DNA of 64,000 nucleotides, from assembly GCA_013397695.1 (NCBI GenBank), contig VYZI01000005.1, forward strand, positions 4,281,121 through 4,345,120. The letters are read 5' to 3'. Made by a program: the position numbers and the translations under genes. Origin of the DNA: Centropus unirufus. Taxonomy: Eukaryota; Chordata; Aves; Cuculiformes; Centropidae. The stretch's first letter is position 1. Every line of letters starts with the position of its first letter. This document shows positions 11,901 to 23,528 of this stretch, one piece after another. A model generated the notes under the pieces. The model saw only the letters and a program-made list of their open reading frames with translations, made no database searches and was not told the DNA's origin.

Positions 11901-14900
11901 GCCTTTTACACCCCATCTGCAAAAAGAATTTTTTTTAAGAGCACAGATAGAAAGGAGATGGCAGGCAAGAGATGCCTTTGGACACTTGTAAAGTTTCATG
12001 ATTTTAAAAAAAGAAAATACAGAAAGCCAGGAAATTCATTCAGGAAAGACCTGAATTGAATTTTTAAGGGTAATACATAATCTGGGGAAGTATGAATCTG
12101 CATTCCTCCCACTGGCATCAGGGCTCTCAGAATATCCAAGGCAGGTACATTAGTGAGTCTGAGACACCAGTATTGCAGCTTCCCCCCTGCTCCCAGACTC
12201 CACAAAGACCACAGAGGCAGAGTTTAAAGATTCAAGCAGGCAACTAAGATGCCAGGTGTTAGCTCTTTTGTGCTGAACAGTGTAACCAGCTGTATGCCTA
12301 CTCTTAACCTAAAATAAATGTGAAATAAAATACAGTATCTAAATGGAAGATTGTAAGGTAAAATACTTTATTTACTCTTAAAATAGTATAAACGGCATGG
12401 GCAGGTCTTGTACCTAAGCTGAGATGTGATACCTTGCCACTGAGGTAACCGAATCCAATATGTGAGCCTACATAATGAGTACTCTTTCTTCCCCTTCTTC
12501 CACATTCATTATAAGGAGGCAGGAACTGAAAGCTGGTGATAGTATTTTGAAATCTCTGCTGTGCAGACTAGGTTTTCCAAATATTCATCCCCAAAGCTTG
12601 ACAGGCATTTTATTAGATAGTTTTCATTGCATTCCTTTGTGCTCTTGCCTTTAATGAAGTCTGGCACAATTACTGCAGCATTCATTCATGGAAAGATCAT
12701 CCACTGCAATGCCTTGACATAAGAAGTATCCATAATAAATTTCTCCCCAAAGTAGATGGTGGTTAGAATAGTATGAAGAGGTCAAGTTCTTGCTGTTAGC
12801 AACCTCGTGGTGAAAAGGTTAAATTAGCTTTTATTAACACCTTATATTAGCCTCTGTGACAGATGATACTGCCCTTTCCATGGAAGTCCCAGGAACAAAT
12901 GCTGCACGTGGCCAAGTACTAATTATAGTTGTTTATTTTCAGACTAGCATTTCTCTCACCATGCCTACCTCATTTCTCCACCTCCAGCTCCACCCCATGT
13001 ATCCTCTGGTTGTTTGGGAACCCGGGAACAGAAATGTCACAGCTTGCCATCAGTGTGATTCTGTAATCTGATGTCGTGTCTTGTTTGCCACATAGGTGTT
13101 TTTTGTTTTATTTTCATCAGGCAATTTCAGTGTGCATACTCTCTGTGAAGTTTTAATTTAGTTCTTTGTCAGACAAATCTCATATGGTGAATAATGCAGG
13201 AAGAAAGATTGGATAAAAGTCAAATAAGGTCTCAAAGATTTCTCTTCAAGAGAAGATGCTAAATATAAATTCATATAGGCAAGGTAGGCTTGGGGGGCTG
13301 AGGGAATGCTGTCTTGTGTATAGCTTTTCTTCAGGCATAAATGTATTCAGAAAATTTTCCAGTACAGGCTGAATAAAGTATAATCCTATTTTTCCTCAGT
13401 TTCTATCATAACTGAGAGCAAAATATTACCTCATCTGTAAAGGCTGGGAATATAATGAGCAAGAATGAGCTTCTCTGTCATTCCTAATCCCTTTCCCACT
13501 GAACAGGTAGCTGCAAAAGGGAACATGCCACTTGTTCCAGCAGTTGGAGAGCAGTACTAGTTACCTACAAGTTTCTCTTTGCAACCCACCAGGCTTGTTA
13601 GCAATACAGACATTTGATGGTCAACAGTGGAGCATCGGTTACAGATATACGTTTATAGTTATACATGCACATAAAGGGAAGCCCCACATATAAATGCATA
13701 TAGAGAGGAGAAAAAGGCTAAAAAGCAGGTACCAAATGTAGCTGTTTCATCATTGTACTCCATTATTTTAAATCTATGAATTAAAGCTTCATTTTTACTA
13801 ACTATTGAGCAACACCAATGATTGCTTTAAACATATCTTTATACTAATATATCAATAAATGCAAATAAAATACAGTACACATACATACTGTATATACAAT
13901 CACTGAGAGGTTAGCTTTGAGTATACAGGTCATTCTAAACAGCACTGAAGATTTTAAGTCCCTAAAACCATGGGTTTATTCAACCTCTAAACTTGAAGAG
14001 CAGCAGTTCATGTTCTTATGTACCACTAGATGGTGACTTGTGTAATGAGTTTTTAACTTTTATCCTAAAGTACAGTTCTCTTTTTAGTGGAATGAAGCAG
14101 AATCATGGTATTACTGTCTTCATTGTTAAGAATTTACCACTAAACACATTGATGTAAGCATCCTGTTGATTGTAAGAATCCAAGGAAAAGCGGTAGAAAA
14201 ATAAAATCAATATGGTCCCTGCCAGACTGCGTTTGGGATTTTTATCTTGGTACAATTCAAAACTATTTTGTTTTGTTCTGTTAATAGGGGCTGCAGGATG
14301 TCACGTACAGATTATTAGGCTACAATTCAGGTGCCTCCTAAGCCAAAAAGACATCCAAGGTTTTCTTCAATTATGTAATGCCATGTGCATCATCTTGTAT
14401 AAACAGCAGGCCTTCCCACATCAAGCAGAACTGTCTCCCCCAGCGCGTGTTGTGTTTCCACTCAGAGCAACCTCTAATTTTAGCTACCTGCTATTAAAAG
14501 GCTACTTCAAAATCATACTTGGCACCTTTCCCTACATGGTTGCAGCAAAGAGATCAAACAAAAGCTCTTTGTTTGCCATCTGTAGTCTTGCTCTTCAGCT
14601 GGACAGAAGTTTGGACTCTTATCGACAACAGGCTGTACTGAAGACCCACTCACCACTTCCTGCCAGTGACACTTGCTGCTATTAATATTCCTCGTCTGGC
14701 ATAAAGGGTGAGAAAGCCTTTAGCCTCACAAAAGTGGTGAAAGTTCATTGATGACTATGCACTGAATAAGGAAAAGTATCATTCCTCTGTCTCCAGTTAA
14801 TACATCATTGAGATTGGAAGCCATTTAGAGCTGAATTTGTCTTTTATGCACAGGATACTTCACTTTTACACAAAACTTCCAACAAGGGGACCTATCTCCA

Positions 14901-17900
14901 GTTCTTTAAGTCAGGCTGCCAATCTTAACAACAGCAGCATAACTAATAATAACAATTCATTGCAGTTAGTGATGACTTCCTGGAATTTGCTCATTCCTTA
15001 AAAGACTGGGACATGTAGGTTATGGCTTTCAATAGCAACTGAAGAATTAGATCGTTTTCTGGGACCATTAATGCAAGCTAAATTTTTCTGATGTTTATGG
15101 AAAGTCAAACCAAGGCTTGACTGAATCAAAATGCGTCTGAAGACTCACTAAAGCACCTGAACATCCCACTCCTGGTCTTCACCTACCTCTGTTGTTGATT
15201 GATCTATTACAGCAAGGCCTTTTTCATGGCTGGACTCCAGGCACTTTCTGGTGCAATGTTTATTAATACCTTGCCAAGACGAAGCATTTCTGAAACAAGA
15301 TTAGCATCAGCATTTACAAGCAGAGGGTTAGCTCTAGAAATAGCTCAATCAAAAGATGTCAAAGCGGGCAGCTATTCATGGGAAATTATTTGCAAGGGAC
15401 ATGTTCCCCTTTCTAGTTACAGTTAATGCTTTTCTCTCAGCATCAAGTTGACTCTCCAGTTCAAAGCTTAAATGAGGAAAATACATGTTTGCTTCCAGCT
15501 TATTTCCTGCTACCTTTCTGCCTGCAAAACTGCCTATTGATTTTTTAACATGTACACTGCCCTTACTAATGACTAATTCTTAAGCAGTGCCAATGCTGGC
15601 AAAACAGCACATGTCTATGCCACACTGAGGTGGACAAAAGGTCTGGAGGAGTAGTGATTGTTCTTGCAACCAGCTGTCGGAGGATAAGAGGGATGGGAAG
15701 AATTATCCTGGGGGAGCAGGAGGTTTGGAGGTGCACAGAAGTTATGCTGAGCCCATACACTGTTGGCTAAAGACAATTTATGTGCTTTCGACTATTCTAA
15801 GTATGACCCTGACAGAGTGTGGGTTTGGGAGATGAAATGGTACTTTGTTTTCCATTCTGAGGAAAAAACAACCAATATCTTGGCTTTCAGAATGGATTTA
15901 CAGTCAGGTCTTTTAAATGGAATACAGTTAATATGCAGTGTCCCGCTGACATTATAACCTGAACCTATAAAGGGAACAAAACTGTCTTCAGGCAGAGTGC
16001 AAGTCTTTTAAAGCAAGCACACAAACAAAAAGCGAAAGCAAAATCCCAACCCAAAAGCAACAAAAAAAATTGCACAGAGGACAAGTCAGAAAAAAATGAT
16101 TATTCCTTATTCTATTTGAATTAGGAGTTTTTCCTAGACCCTAATCTATGTTCTACCTCTCATTTCACTACAATTTGACAAATGAGTTTTGAATCCTAAG
16201 ACAAAAATTGGTAATTTAAAAAATTGCTCCCATTAAACTATTCTGATGTCTTATAATCTAATCAAGAAAAATGTTCTAAATCTGACTTGCTTTTACCAGC
16301 TAAAGGGATTTTTAAAGCGAGATATGCTATGGCAAACTATACATGAGCAGGGCTTATAGCTCAGTATCAGCTAAAATGTTAATCCTTCTAGAAAATGCGC
16401 ATAACAGACTAGTGCTTATGTGATTTTTTGTTTTTCTGTTGAATAAAATATCTGGGAACAACGAATATGATACATTGCTGCTACTAATGCTGTAACCTGT
16501 CCCTTTGTTTAATTATTGCAATTAATCTTCATCTGTCTTTGTTTGGCAACAGCAAGGTTAGGAAAAACCAGCTGAAAGCTTTCAATAAAGACTGCAGTTT
16601 TGGTCACTAAACTCAGTCTTCTCTTTGACAGATAAAAATATTCAGCATGTTATTGCAATCTGAGGGGATGCCGTATGGCTCTTCAAAATACAATTGCGTA
16701 TTACTAAGGGAGTGGGAAAAATATTTGCTACAAAGGAATATTTTTGTAAACACAGTAGGAAAATGAAATTCAGTGTTTCTAGAACATTTTGCCCTGTTCT
16801 GTCTCTAAAAATGACACAGCTGTGTTTCACATTGTATGAAGCATTTAATTCACTCATTGTAAATCAAGCTACACAAAGATGATGTAATAATTAGGTCTGA
16901 AACAGATGGAAGGCCTACTTTAGATAATGCACTCACTAAAACAGCATATGCTGTCTTCCTTCAATTCTATGTTTTATAACATATAGTACAGTACAGCTGT
17001 ACTTTTAATCATATGAAAGTTACTGAAAATAATAGAATAGGCAAGATTTCCACAGAATTTTCTGAGATAGAAGCTCTTCAGTTTTGTGGTACTTCATTTG
17101 TGTCGGTGTTGCTCTATATTCATAGAGCTCTATGTACAATCTCATGGTTGTGATTCCTGGGAAACACAGTGAAGGAGGAACACTCTCACTAAAACAAGCT
17201 TCAATTTGCCCATTGATTGTCAATGAGTAGAATTTTACCCCATAAAGGCTGAAGAATCATAAGCATTTCTTATCTCACCTGAGTGAAGATGAGCCAAGGT
17301 GGTCAACTGGTTTTAACTGTGCTTGATCATGCAAAGAACAAGGCTGTGCATTCATAGAGAGGACCAAGCACACTGTCCTGTAGTTCAAACCAGTGCTCAA
17401 ACTCATCATGAATGAGAGAAAATTAGGGAAATGGTTAACATTAATACCCCAAAATTACCCAGTGCTGTCATCCAGCTGTGACTGGACAGCCATCACTTGC
17501 TCCCTGAAGGCCCAGTTCAGCTGTAGGAATACATGTGCTTCTGTTTTACCAAATATACTTCAGTTTGTCCTTGCAAGATGTCCTCCACAGGGATGCAAAT
17601 CTGTACAAAAAAAATAAAAATGACTCCATGAGTGATGAAACCAAACCTGAGAATTTGAAAAATAAGACATGGTTTTTTTCACTTGACAAAATATCCAGCA
17701 TCTATTTATTATTATGAACAAACCCCAGCAGATTATAATTATTATTTTCTTTTTTTATTACTGTGGCAATCAGGAGCATGCAGAGAGGAGCTGTCGGTGG
17801 CCAAAATTGCTTACAAGCCAAGCATAAGACAGGGGATAGCAGATGAATGTGATGGAGGTGTCAAAGCTGTTTCAACAGTGAAACTAATGAAAAAAAAAAG

Positions 17901-18543
17901 GAAAAAGATAAAAGGAAAGAAAATCTCTGGGTTGAACACAGCATAGCATCTGGTTCCATATGAGAGTTTGTTATGGGTGCCTGGGAAAGATGCAAAGCAA
18001 ATGGAGAGCTAGATTTTTCACAGAGCTACTCAGATCTCAGTGCTGGCATCTCTCTCGCCCACTGGCTCACAAATAGGCATCTTCCTGGCTTGTTTCTGGT
18101 AAGAGTTGGGGTCTCTCAGTTTCCCCTTTCCCTCTGCTGTACTTGGTATTGACATTTAAACAGCCCCTGACATCCTTGTCCTACAGTGTTCTTTGTCAAA
18201 GAGGAATGAAGAGATTTTTTGTGACTTGCTCTTTCATTTGAAGTATTTTCATATAAAACTAGACTATCTAAACAAAGGGATCCTGCTAGCCAGATTCCAG
18301 ACTGGGCTCTAGACAAAACCCCTTGCCATGGAGGTGGGGAGGGGTTTCACTACTCTCAGCACCTGGGCAGCAGGTCCACTTTTTGGCATTGCAGCACATC
18401 AGGCCAGATCTGCAGTTAAGGCATCAAAAGAGTTTGTAGATGCTTCTGGTAGCAGGAAAAAACATGACAACTCTCATTTAACAACTGAGTGACAAAACCT
18501 CCTGAAGTTAGTTGTTCCCGATACGGAAAAAAATTACAAGCTC
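8999..18543. other. Unassigned AT-rich noncoding sequence
   Basis: No recognisable gene or repeat family in this 9.5 kb. The longest frame is 157 codons (14212-14685 plus), discussed in the findings. A 14-base polypyrimidine string TTTCTTTTTCTTCT occurs twice with a 20-base period (11826-11839 and 11846-11859). Short perfect palindromes occur at 16573-16584 (TGAAAGCTTTCA) and 16990-17003 (AGTACAGCTGTACT, containing an E-box). There is no CpG island. Slightly GC-richer patches (about 9.8-10.5 kb) show no coding signal. Confidence 0.55.
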
Positions 18544-18595
18544 ATATATATATACATATATATGCATATATATATATGCACACACATACATATAC
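18544..18595. repeat. AT/CA-rich microsatellite
   Basis: An alternating purine-pyrimidine tract made of TATATA, TATATG and CACACA units, with TGCA steps at two places. It is imperfect, and probably variable in length between individuals. Confidence 0.9.
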
Positions 18596-21500
18596 AGTGA
18601 GAATCCTTGCTACTCAGGCAAGGATCTGAAGGCTTTTGTATTGAAAATAAGCAGTGTGATAGTGAAGCAAGAACCAATAGAAAGACTCAAAGACCTGACT
18701 TAAGGCCCTCTGCTGAGGCTGTTGACTCCCAGGCACAGAAGAGGAGTAACAGGAGTGAGTTTTGCACAATTGTTTGGGTGTTTGAGGGTGTAATTCATAA
18801 GAGGAGTTGAAATCAGACATGCAGGTCATTTGAAACAAGTTTTCATACATCCTATTAGTGATGCATGCTTTGTAGAAAATAAAGGTGTAAGCTTCAGAAA
18901 GCAGTCGTCTCTACTACTGCCCTTTTCCTTCATCTGTCAGTTGTACTGGAAGTATGAGCAAGCAGTATGCTCATTTTCCATACTGCAGAGACGGGTCTCT
19001 TTGTTCGTTTTACAGATTCTTCACCAAGAACATGTTTGTTATTTGGCGTTATTAAACATAAGATTTTGCAGGAGCGTATTTGAGCTCTGGATTTTTTGCC
19101 AGCAGTTTGTAATAAGCCAAGAAAGAGAAACAACATATAATCAAATCCATTATGGCTACATTAAGATTACAGTAGAGAAAGGAAATTAAACAAATAAAAG
19201 TATTGCACAAGTACAGCTGAGAACAATGAAGATATTTGAGCAATGTTGTAAACACTTATTACTACTTACATAAGGACGACTTTTTGTGTGCCCTCAAGCC
19301 TGGGGCTGAACAAACTTCCCTTTTAAGGACACCCTCAGATAAGGTCGACATCTATTAATATGGAATCATATCAAATATAAATTTCTTTCTCAGGAGCTCT
19401 CTTAGCAATATGGAAATAATTCCTTAAGTGGCTAAACTCTTCCTTCAGACATGATAATTTTTATTATTGAACAAACAATAGAAATTCAGGTATGATGATA
19501 AAATCATAGAGGTATCTACCAACCTTAGGAAAAAGAAGTATTTGATACAGATAAATATGAAATTTAAAGGGCAATACTAATTACCATAGATACATAAAGG
19601 AGATCCAGTATCTAAAATGCAATAATGCAGATAAGTTTGTCAATGAAAAAACAGGTAATAAATTAGATGCAATGTCACTTCAGGCCTTAAAAGTCACCTT
19701 CCTACTTGATGTGAGGAGGGAACAGAGGGCCAAAAAAGTAAAAAAATACAGGCATGCCACTTGTAGATAGGAGGTGGAAGTAACAGCCTCCACAGAAGGC
19801 AAACAGAAACTGTTTTGTAAGTAAAATCTGTTACCCAGTTCTCTCTGATTTGACATTTGCAGTGGGAGAGGGGACAGAGATGGTTGACAACAAGAGCCAT
19901 CTGCCCTGCAAACCACACTGTGGGCTGGTCCACGCTCTGGCAGCCGCTTTAACTTGTCAAAGTGCAAATATGAGGAGCAGTTGCAGTTATGTGAAAGCTC
20001 TGACCAGCCAGAGAAGCATCCTGTTTACTGAAAAGCATGTTTTTAAGGGAATGTTCTCATGCAATGTTTCCTATAAAAAGTATGTCTGTCTCTGCCAACA
20101 TCTCTAGATAAAAATTTTAATAGAAGACTTCAGCTTACTGGGCCATAAAGTTAACTGGGAATTTGTTCAATCAGCTACTATGCCATTCAGATCAGTGGCT
20201 TTCTCAGAATTGAATTTGTCTAGAAAAGAATTATTCACAGTCTTTTGAGAAGGAAAAACTGTATTTCCGTGTTTTTCTAGAGAAGGCTGCTGAGGCAGAA
20301 AGGAAAGAGAGAGGGAGAAAATATATGGCATGCTGTGCAAATGATATGGTCCTCCTTTCTTCTCTGCATAATTCGGTCTTTACTAAATTTTAACAGGCAG
20401 GCTGCACTCAGTTTGCCTTTCAGAAGCTGATGATTGGAAATGCTTTCTCCCACCTGTTTCCTTGCCACAGCTCCAAACATGGCAAATGATTTCCTCAGAA
20501 TAGGGACTCGGAATAGCTGGAAATCATTACTTTCCCCCCAGGTTTCCTCTCTGATCATTTTGCCTTTTAGGGCTGAAGGAAACTAGTCACCATCATGTAG
20601 CACTGAATCAGTAACTAGCTGCTGTAGGTACAAGTAAATTAAGCTTATTGAAGCTAAGGAGACCAAGTCTTTTCATCAGTACATTTACAGTGAAGTAAAG
20701 TTGGTGAGAACCAATTATAGATTTGTCCTGCAAGGGCAGACCCGCTCATACCAGAGGGTAGTTCTACCCATTCTCAGCAGAATTTTCTGCTCTCGGGTAC
20801 CCAGACAGTAAAGAATAGTTGGAGAGGAATTCTTTTTCTCCTTGAGCATAGCACTCTTGATTACAGTGAGCATTATCGCTGCCTTCTAGGAATTAATTCA
20901 GTGCATTTGAAAACTAAAATCAATGGGAGCATTGCTGATTTTGCAGCAGTCTTCAACATCTTCAACAAATGTGTTTCATGCTTTGTAAGAAGAAAACCAC
21001 TGAATCTTTCTTCAACCATTGGGAATGGAGTGACGGTGACTTTCTTTAATACAAAACCTGAGAAGTTCTGCTAAGTACATAGACACAAACAGCCTGGGAG
21101 AGTGGCTCTGGTGGTAAGGTCTGCAAGGGAGAGAGAAGGCAATTGGGGGTATCATGGGTCAGCAGTTGGCCCCAAATGGAGGTGTAGGACATTAGGGTAC
21201 ATGCAACTCAAAGCCCTGCCTGGCCACACAAGGCCTGTAGCCTGCACCAGCCCAACACAGCAGCATAGCGAGAGTCTGGTATATGCCTGAGCCACATTTT
21301 GAGTGTGGGTCTGAGCTCCATTCACCCATTATGAAGCAACGGGGGACAATCCTTTGTGCTGTGCAGAGATGCAGGGACAGGGTGAATAAAGCCCAGGACC
21401 GTGCCATTCCCTGCCTCTGGGTGATCAGGATGTGAGCAGCAGCCAAAGCTGTCATCACTTGTCCCATTCTTGTGGGATGCACTGGGTAGCTGGTGTCTGG

Positions 21501-22282
21501 TAGGGTCCCCCTCTAGAAACACTCAGCATTACAGGCTGCAGAAACACACAGATGGACTGAATTCCAACAGCTGGGCAATGGAGATTATGGGGGGGTTGCT
21601 CATGCGCTAGCCCATACTTCTGTGCTCTTTGACTCCTTTACTGTGCAATTAGATATCTATGTTCTTTGGGGAGTATACATTAGTTTAAAAGTGGATAAAG
21701 CCTTCCATACAGGATCAGGCTACTGAGTCATCTACATCATCATCTTGATCTAGGACCAGCTACTCTGAAAAAAAAAAAGGTTCAGAAAACTCAGTAAGTG
21801 GCATGTAAGGGAATAAAATCCTTCCTAGCTCTTTAGTAGGGAGTGTTATGCTTGTTTAGAGCAATTCAGAACTACTTTTTTTTGCAGGGGGAATAATTTT
21901 TCTGTAGAGCAACTAATTAATGAAGCAGATCCATGATGGAAATAAATTTGTACTTATGTATGCTTGTATACTTTGTTGTGACTATGACTATAAGCATCCT
22001 CCTACATGTATTTACCTCAGCACAGACTTATACAAATACTATGTATAGTGCAACATGCTCTGTTTCTCCCATGACTTACTATGGAGATCTCTACCTATTC
22101 CTTCCTTTGTATGCTGTCTCTTTCTCTCATATCAGTTTAATAAAAAGTCAAAATCCAGAGAAAGATAATAATACTACACAAACATTAGAAATGTGAAAAG
22201 AAGCAAGAGAAAAATAGTTTCACTTACCCCGAACTGTGAGGGATAAAATGAAGGCTCATCAGCTCTGAGTAAAGAAGCAGAG
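18596..22282. other. Unassigned noncoding sequence, GC-richer from about 21.1 kb
   Basis: Frames up to 119 codons (18830-19189 plus) overlap others on the opposite strand and match nothing known. A probable old repeat relic lies at about 20914-20944. From about 21090 the base composition shifts to GC-richer, with an AATAAA at 21385-21390. This patch could be an unrecognised solo LTR or other old insertion, but I cannot identify terminal TG..CA ends or a duplication. Confidence 0.5.
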
Positions 22283-22410
22283 ATTCAGGTCAGGTATAAA
22301 CTTTTCTCAGTGCTAAAGGAAATCAGGTTGTGGAACAAACTGCCTGAAAAGATCACTGAGTCACATCAAAGGAGGGATTGGCTAGAGCCTGTGGAAATTG
22401 TGGCATTAGG
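22283..22410 (+). mobile_element. Old CR1 LINE 3' fragment
   Basis: The stretch 'caggtcaggtataaacttttctcag..aatcaggttgtggaacaaactgcctgaaaagatcactgag' (in pieces between 22287 and 22360) follows the order of the CR1 'tcaggttagatataaggaaaaacttc..ggaatagattgcctagggaggttgtgga' section. It is more diverged than the copies at 8485 and 23250 and lacks the terminal octamers. The match is short, so a chance resemblance cannot be fully excluded. Confidence 0.6.
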
Positions 22411-23249
22411 ATGCAGCTAAAGAGCTGCAGTAAGGCTGGGTCAGCCTCCTGACCCTGCCACCTCCACCCTGGGGTCAGTTTTATTTCATGCACAGTTTAA
22501 TGGAACTTCTGGCCTATCTGCATGCAACTAAAGCTTGCTGTGCAGCTTCTGATCTCCTTAAAGTCTCAAGTTATGGTTAAGCTTAACCAGTCTCCAGCAG
22601 ATGGGCAGAGGGCAGCCTCTGTCTCAGCTCTCTGGGCTGCAGGCTCCCTGGGCTGCAGTCTCCCAGTCCCTCCCTGTCCCTTGGGAGGGAAGAAGGGTCT
22701 GGATTGCTCACTTGTGGGTAGGGGTAGCAGCAAGAGAGACGAGGGAGTAACAGCTCCTTTGCGCACCCACAGCAGGTGAGACATGGGACCAACACAGCAT
22801 TGTCACAGAGCTATTCCCTGTCCCACTGCTGTCCATCAGCTAATGAGCTGGAGAGAGCAAATAGCAGAGATGGGCAGAAAACAGGAGGCTTAGCACAGCT
22901 ACAAGCATACCAAGTGCAAACACTGATAGGTCACCCCCATTTCCTGATGTTAGATCCAACAGTCCACAGGTGCCATCAGCCACCATCAGTGAGAGGAGGA
23001 CTCTTGTTCCACCACCAGTGGTCAGAGCTGCACTGGGTCAGGGAGCAGCCAGTGATGTAGGGTGAGTTTCTCTGCATGCAAAGAGCCAGCGCCATGCACT
23101 GCATGTTTTTATGCAGGCACATCAGTGTCCCATGCCTTCTTTAATTTCCTTCAAATGGAGTTTTTTACTGCATCTTTCTCGCTTCCACAATAGCACTGCA
23201 TTCCTGATGACACTGGCAGGTGATCTTCACTGAAATCAAGAGGAAAAAT
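22411..23249. other. GC-richer unassigned noncoding sequence
   Basis: No gene recognised. Overlapping frames of 70-94 codons on both strands reflect the lower stop density of GC-rich sequence. A 16-base unit (CTGGGCTGCAGKCTCC) is tandemly duplicated at 22632-22663. Confidence 0.5.
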
Positions 23250-23528
23250 GGTCCCTAGGACCCGAGGGAATGGCAGAAAGATGTGCTAGCAGAGGTCTAG
23301 ATTAGACACTAGAAAAAGGTTCTTCACTTAGAGGGTGGTGGGGTGCAGGAACAAGCTCCCCAGGGAAGCAGTCAAAGCCCCAAGCCTGATAATATTCAAG
23401 AAGGGTATGGACAACACCCTCAGGCATATGGTGTGAATGTTGGAGTTGTCCTGTGGGAAATAGGAATTGGGCTGGATGATCCTCGTGGGTCTCTTCCAAC
23501 TCAGAACATTCTATGTTTCTATGATTTT
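23250..23528 (+). mobile_element. CR1 LINE, 3' end, sense orientation
   Basis: A 5'-truncated CR1 whose 3' end carries the family's octamer signature (ATTCTATG then TTCTATGA at about 23508-23524). Before it come 'gggaatggcagaaag', 'aaaaggttcttcact', 'caagctccccagggaag', 'ccaagcctgataatattca', 'gctggatgatcctcgtggg' and 'tcttccaactcagaac', in the canonical order. It is clearly paralogous to the antisense copy at 8485-8998. Frames on either strand here (23302-23499 minus, 23343-23549 plus) are translations of the repeat. It is the best preserved CR1 end in the window. Confidence 0.95.
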
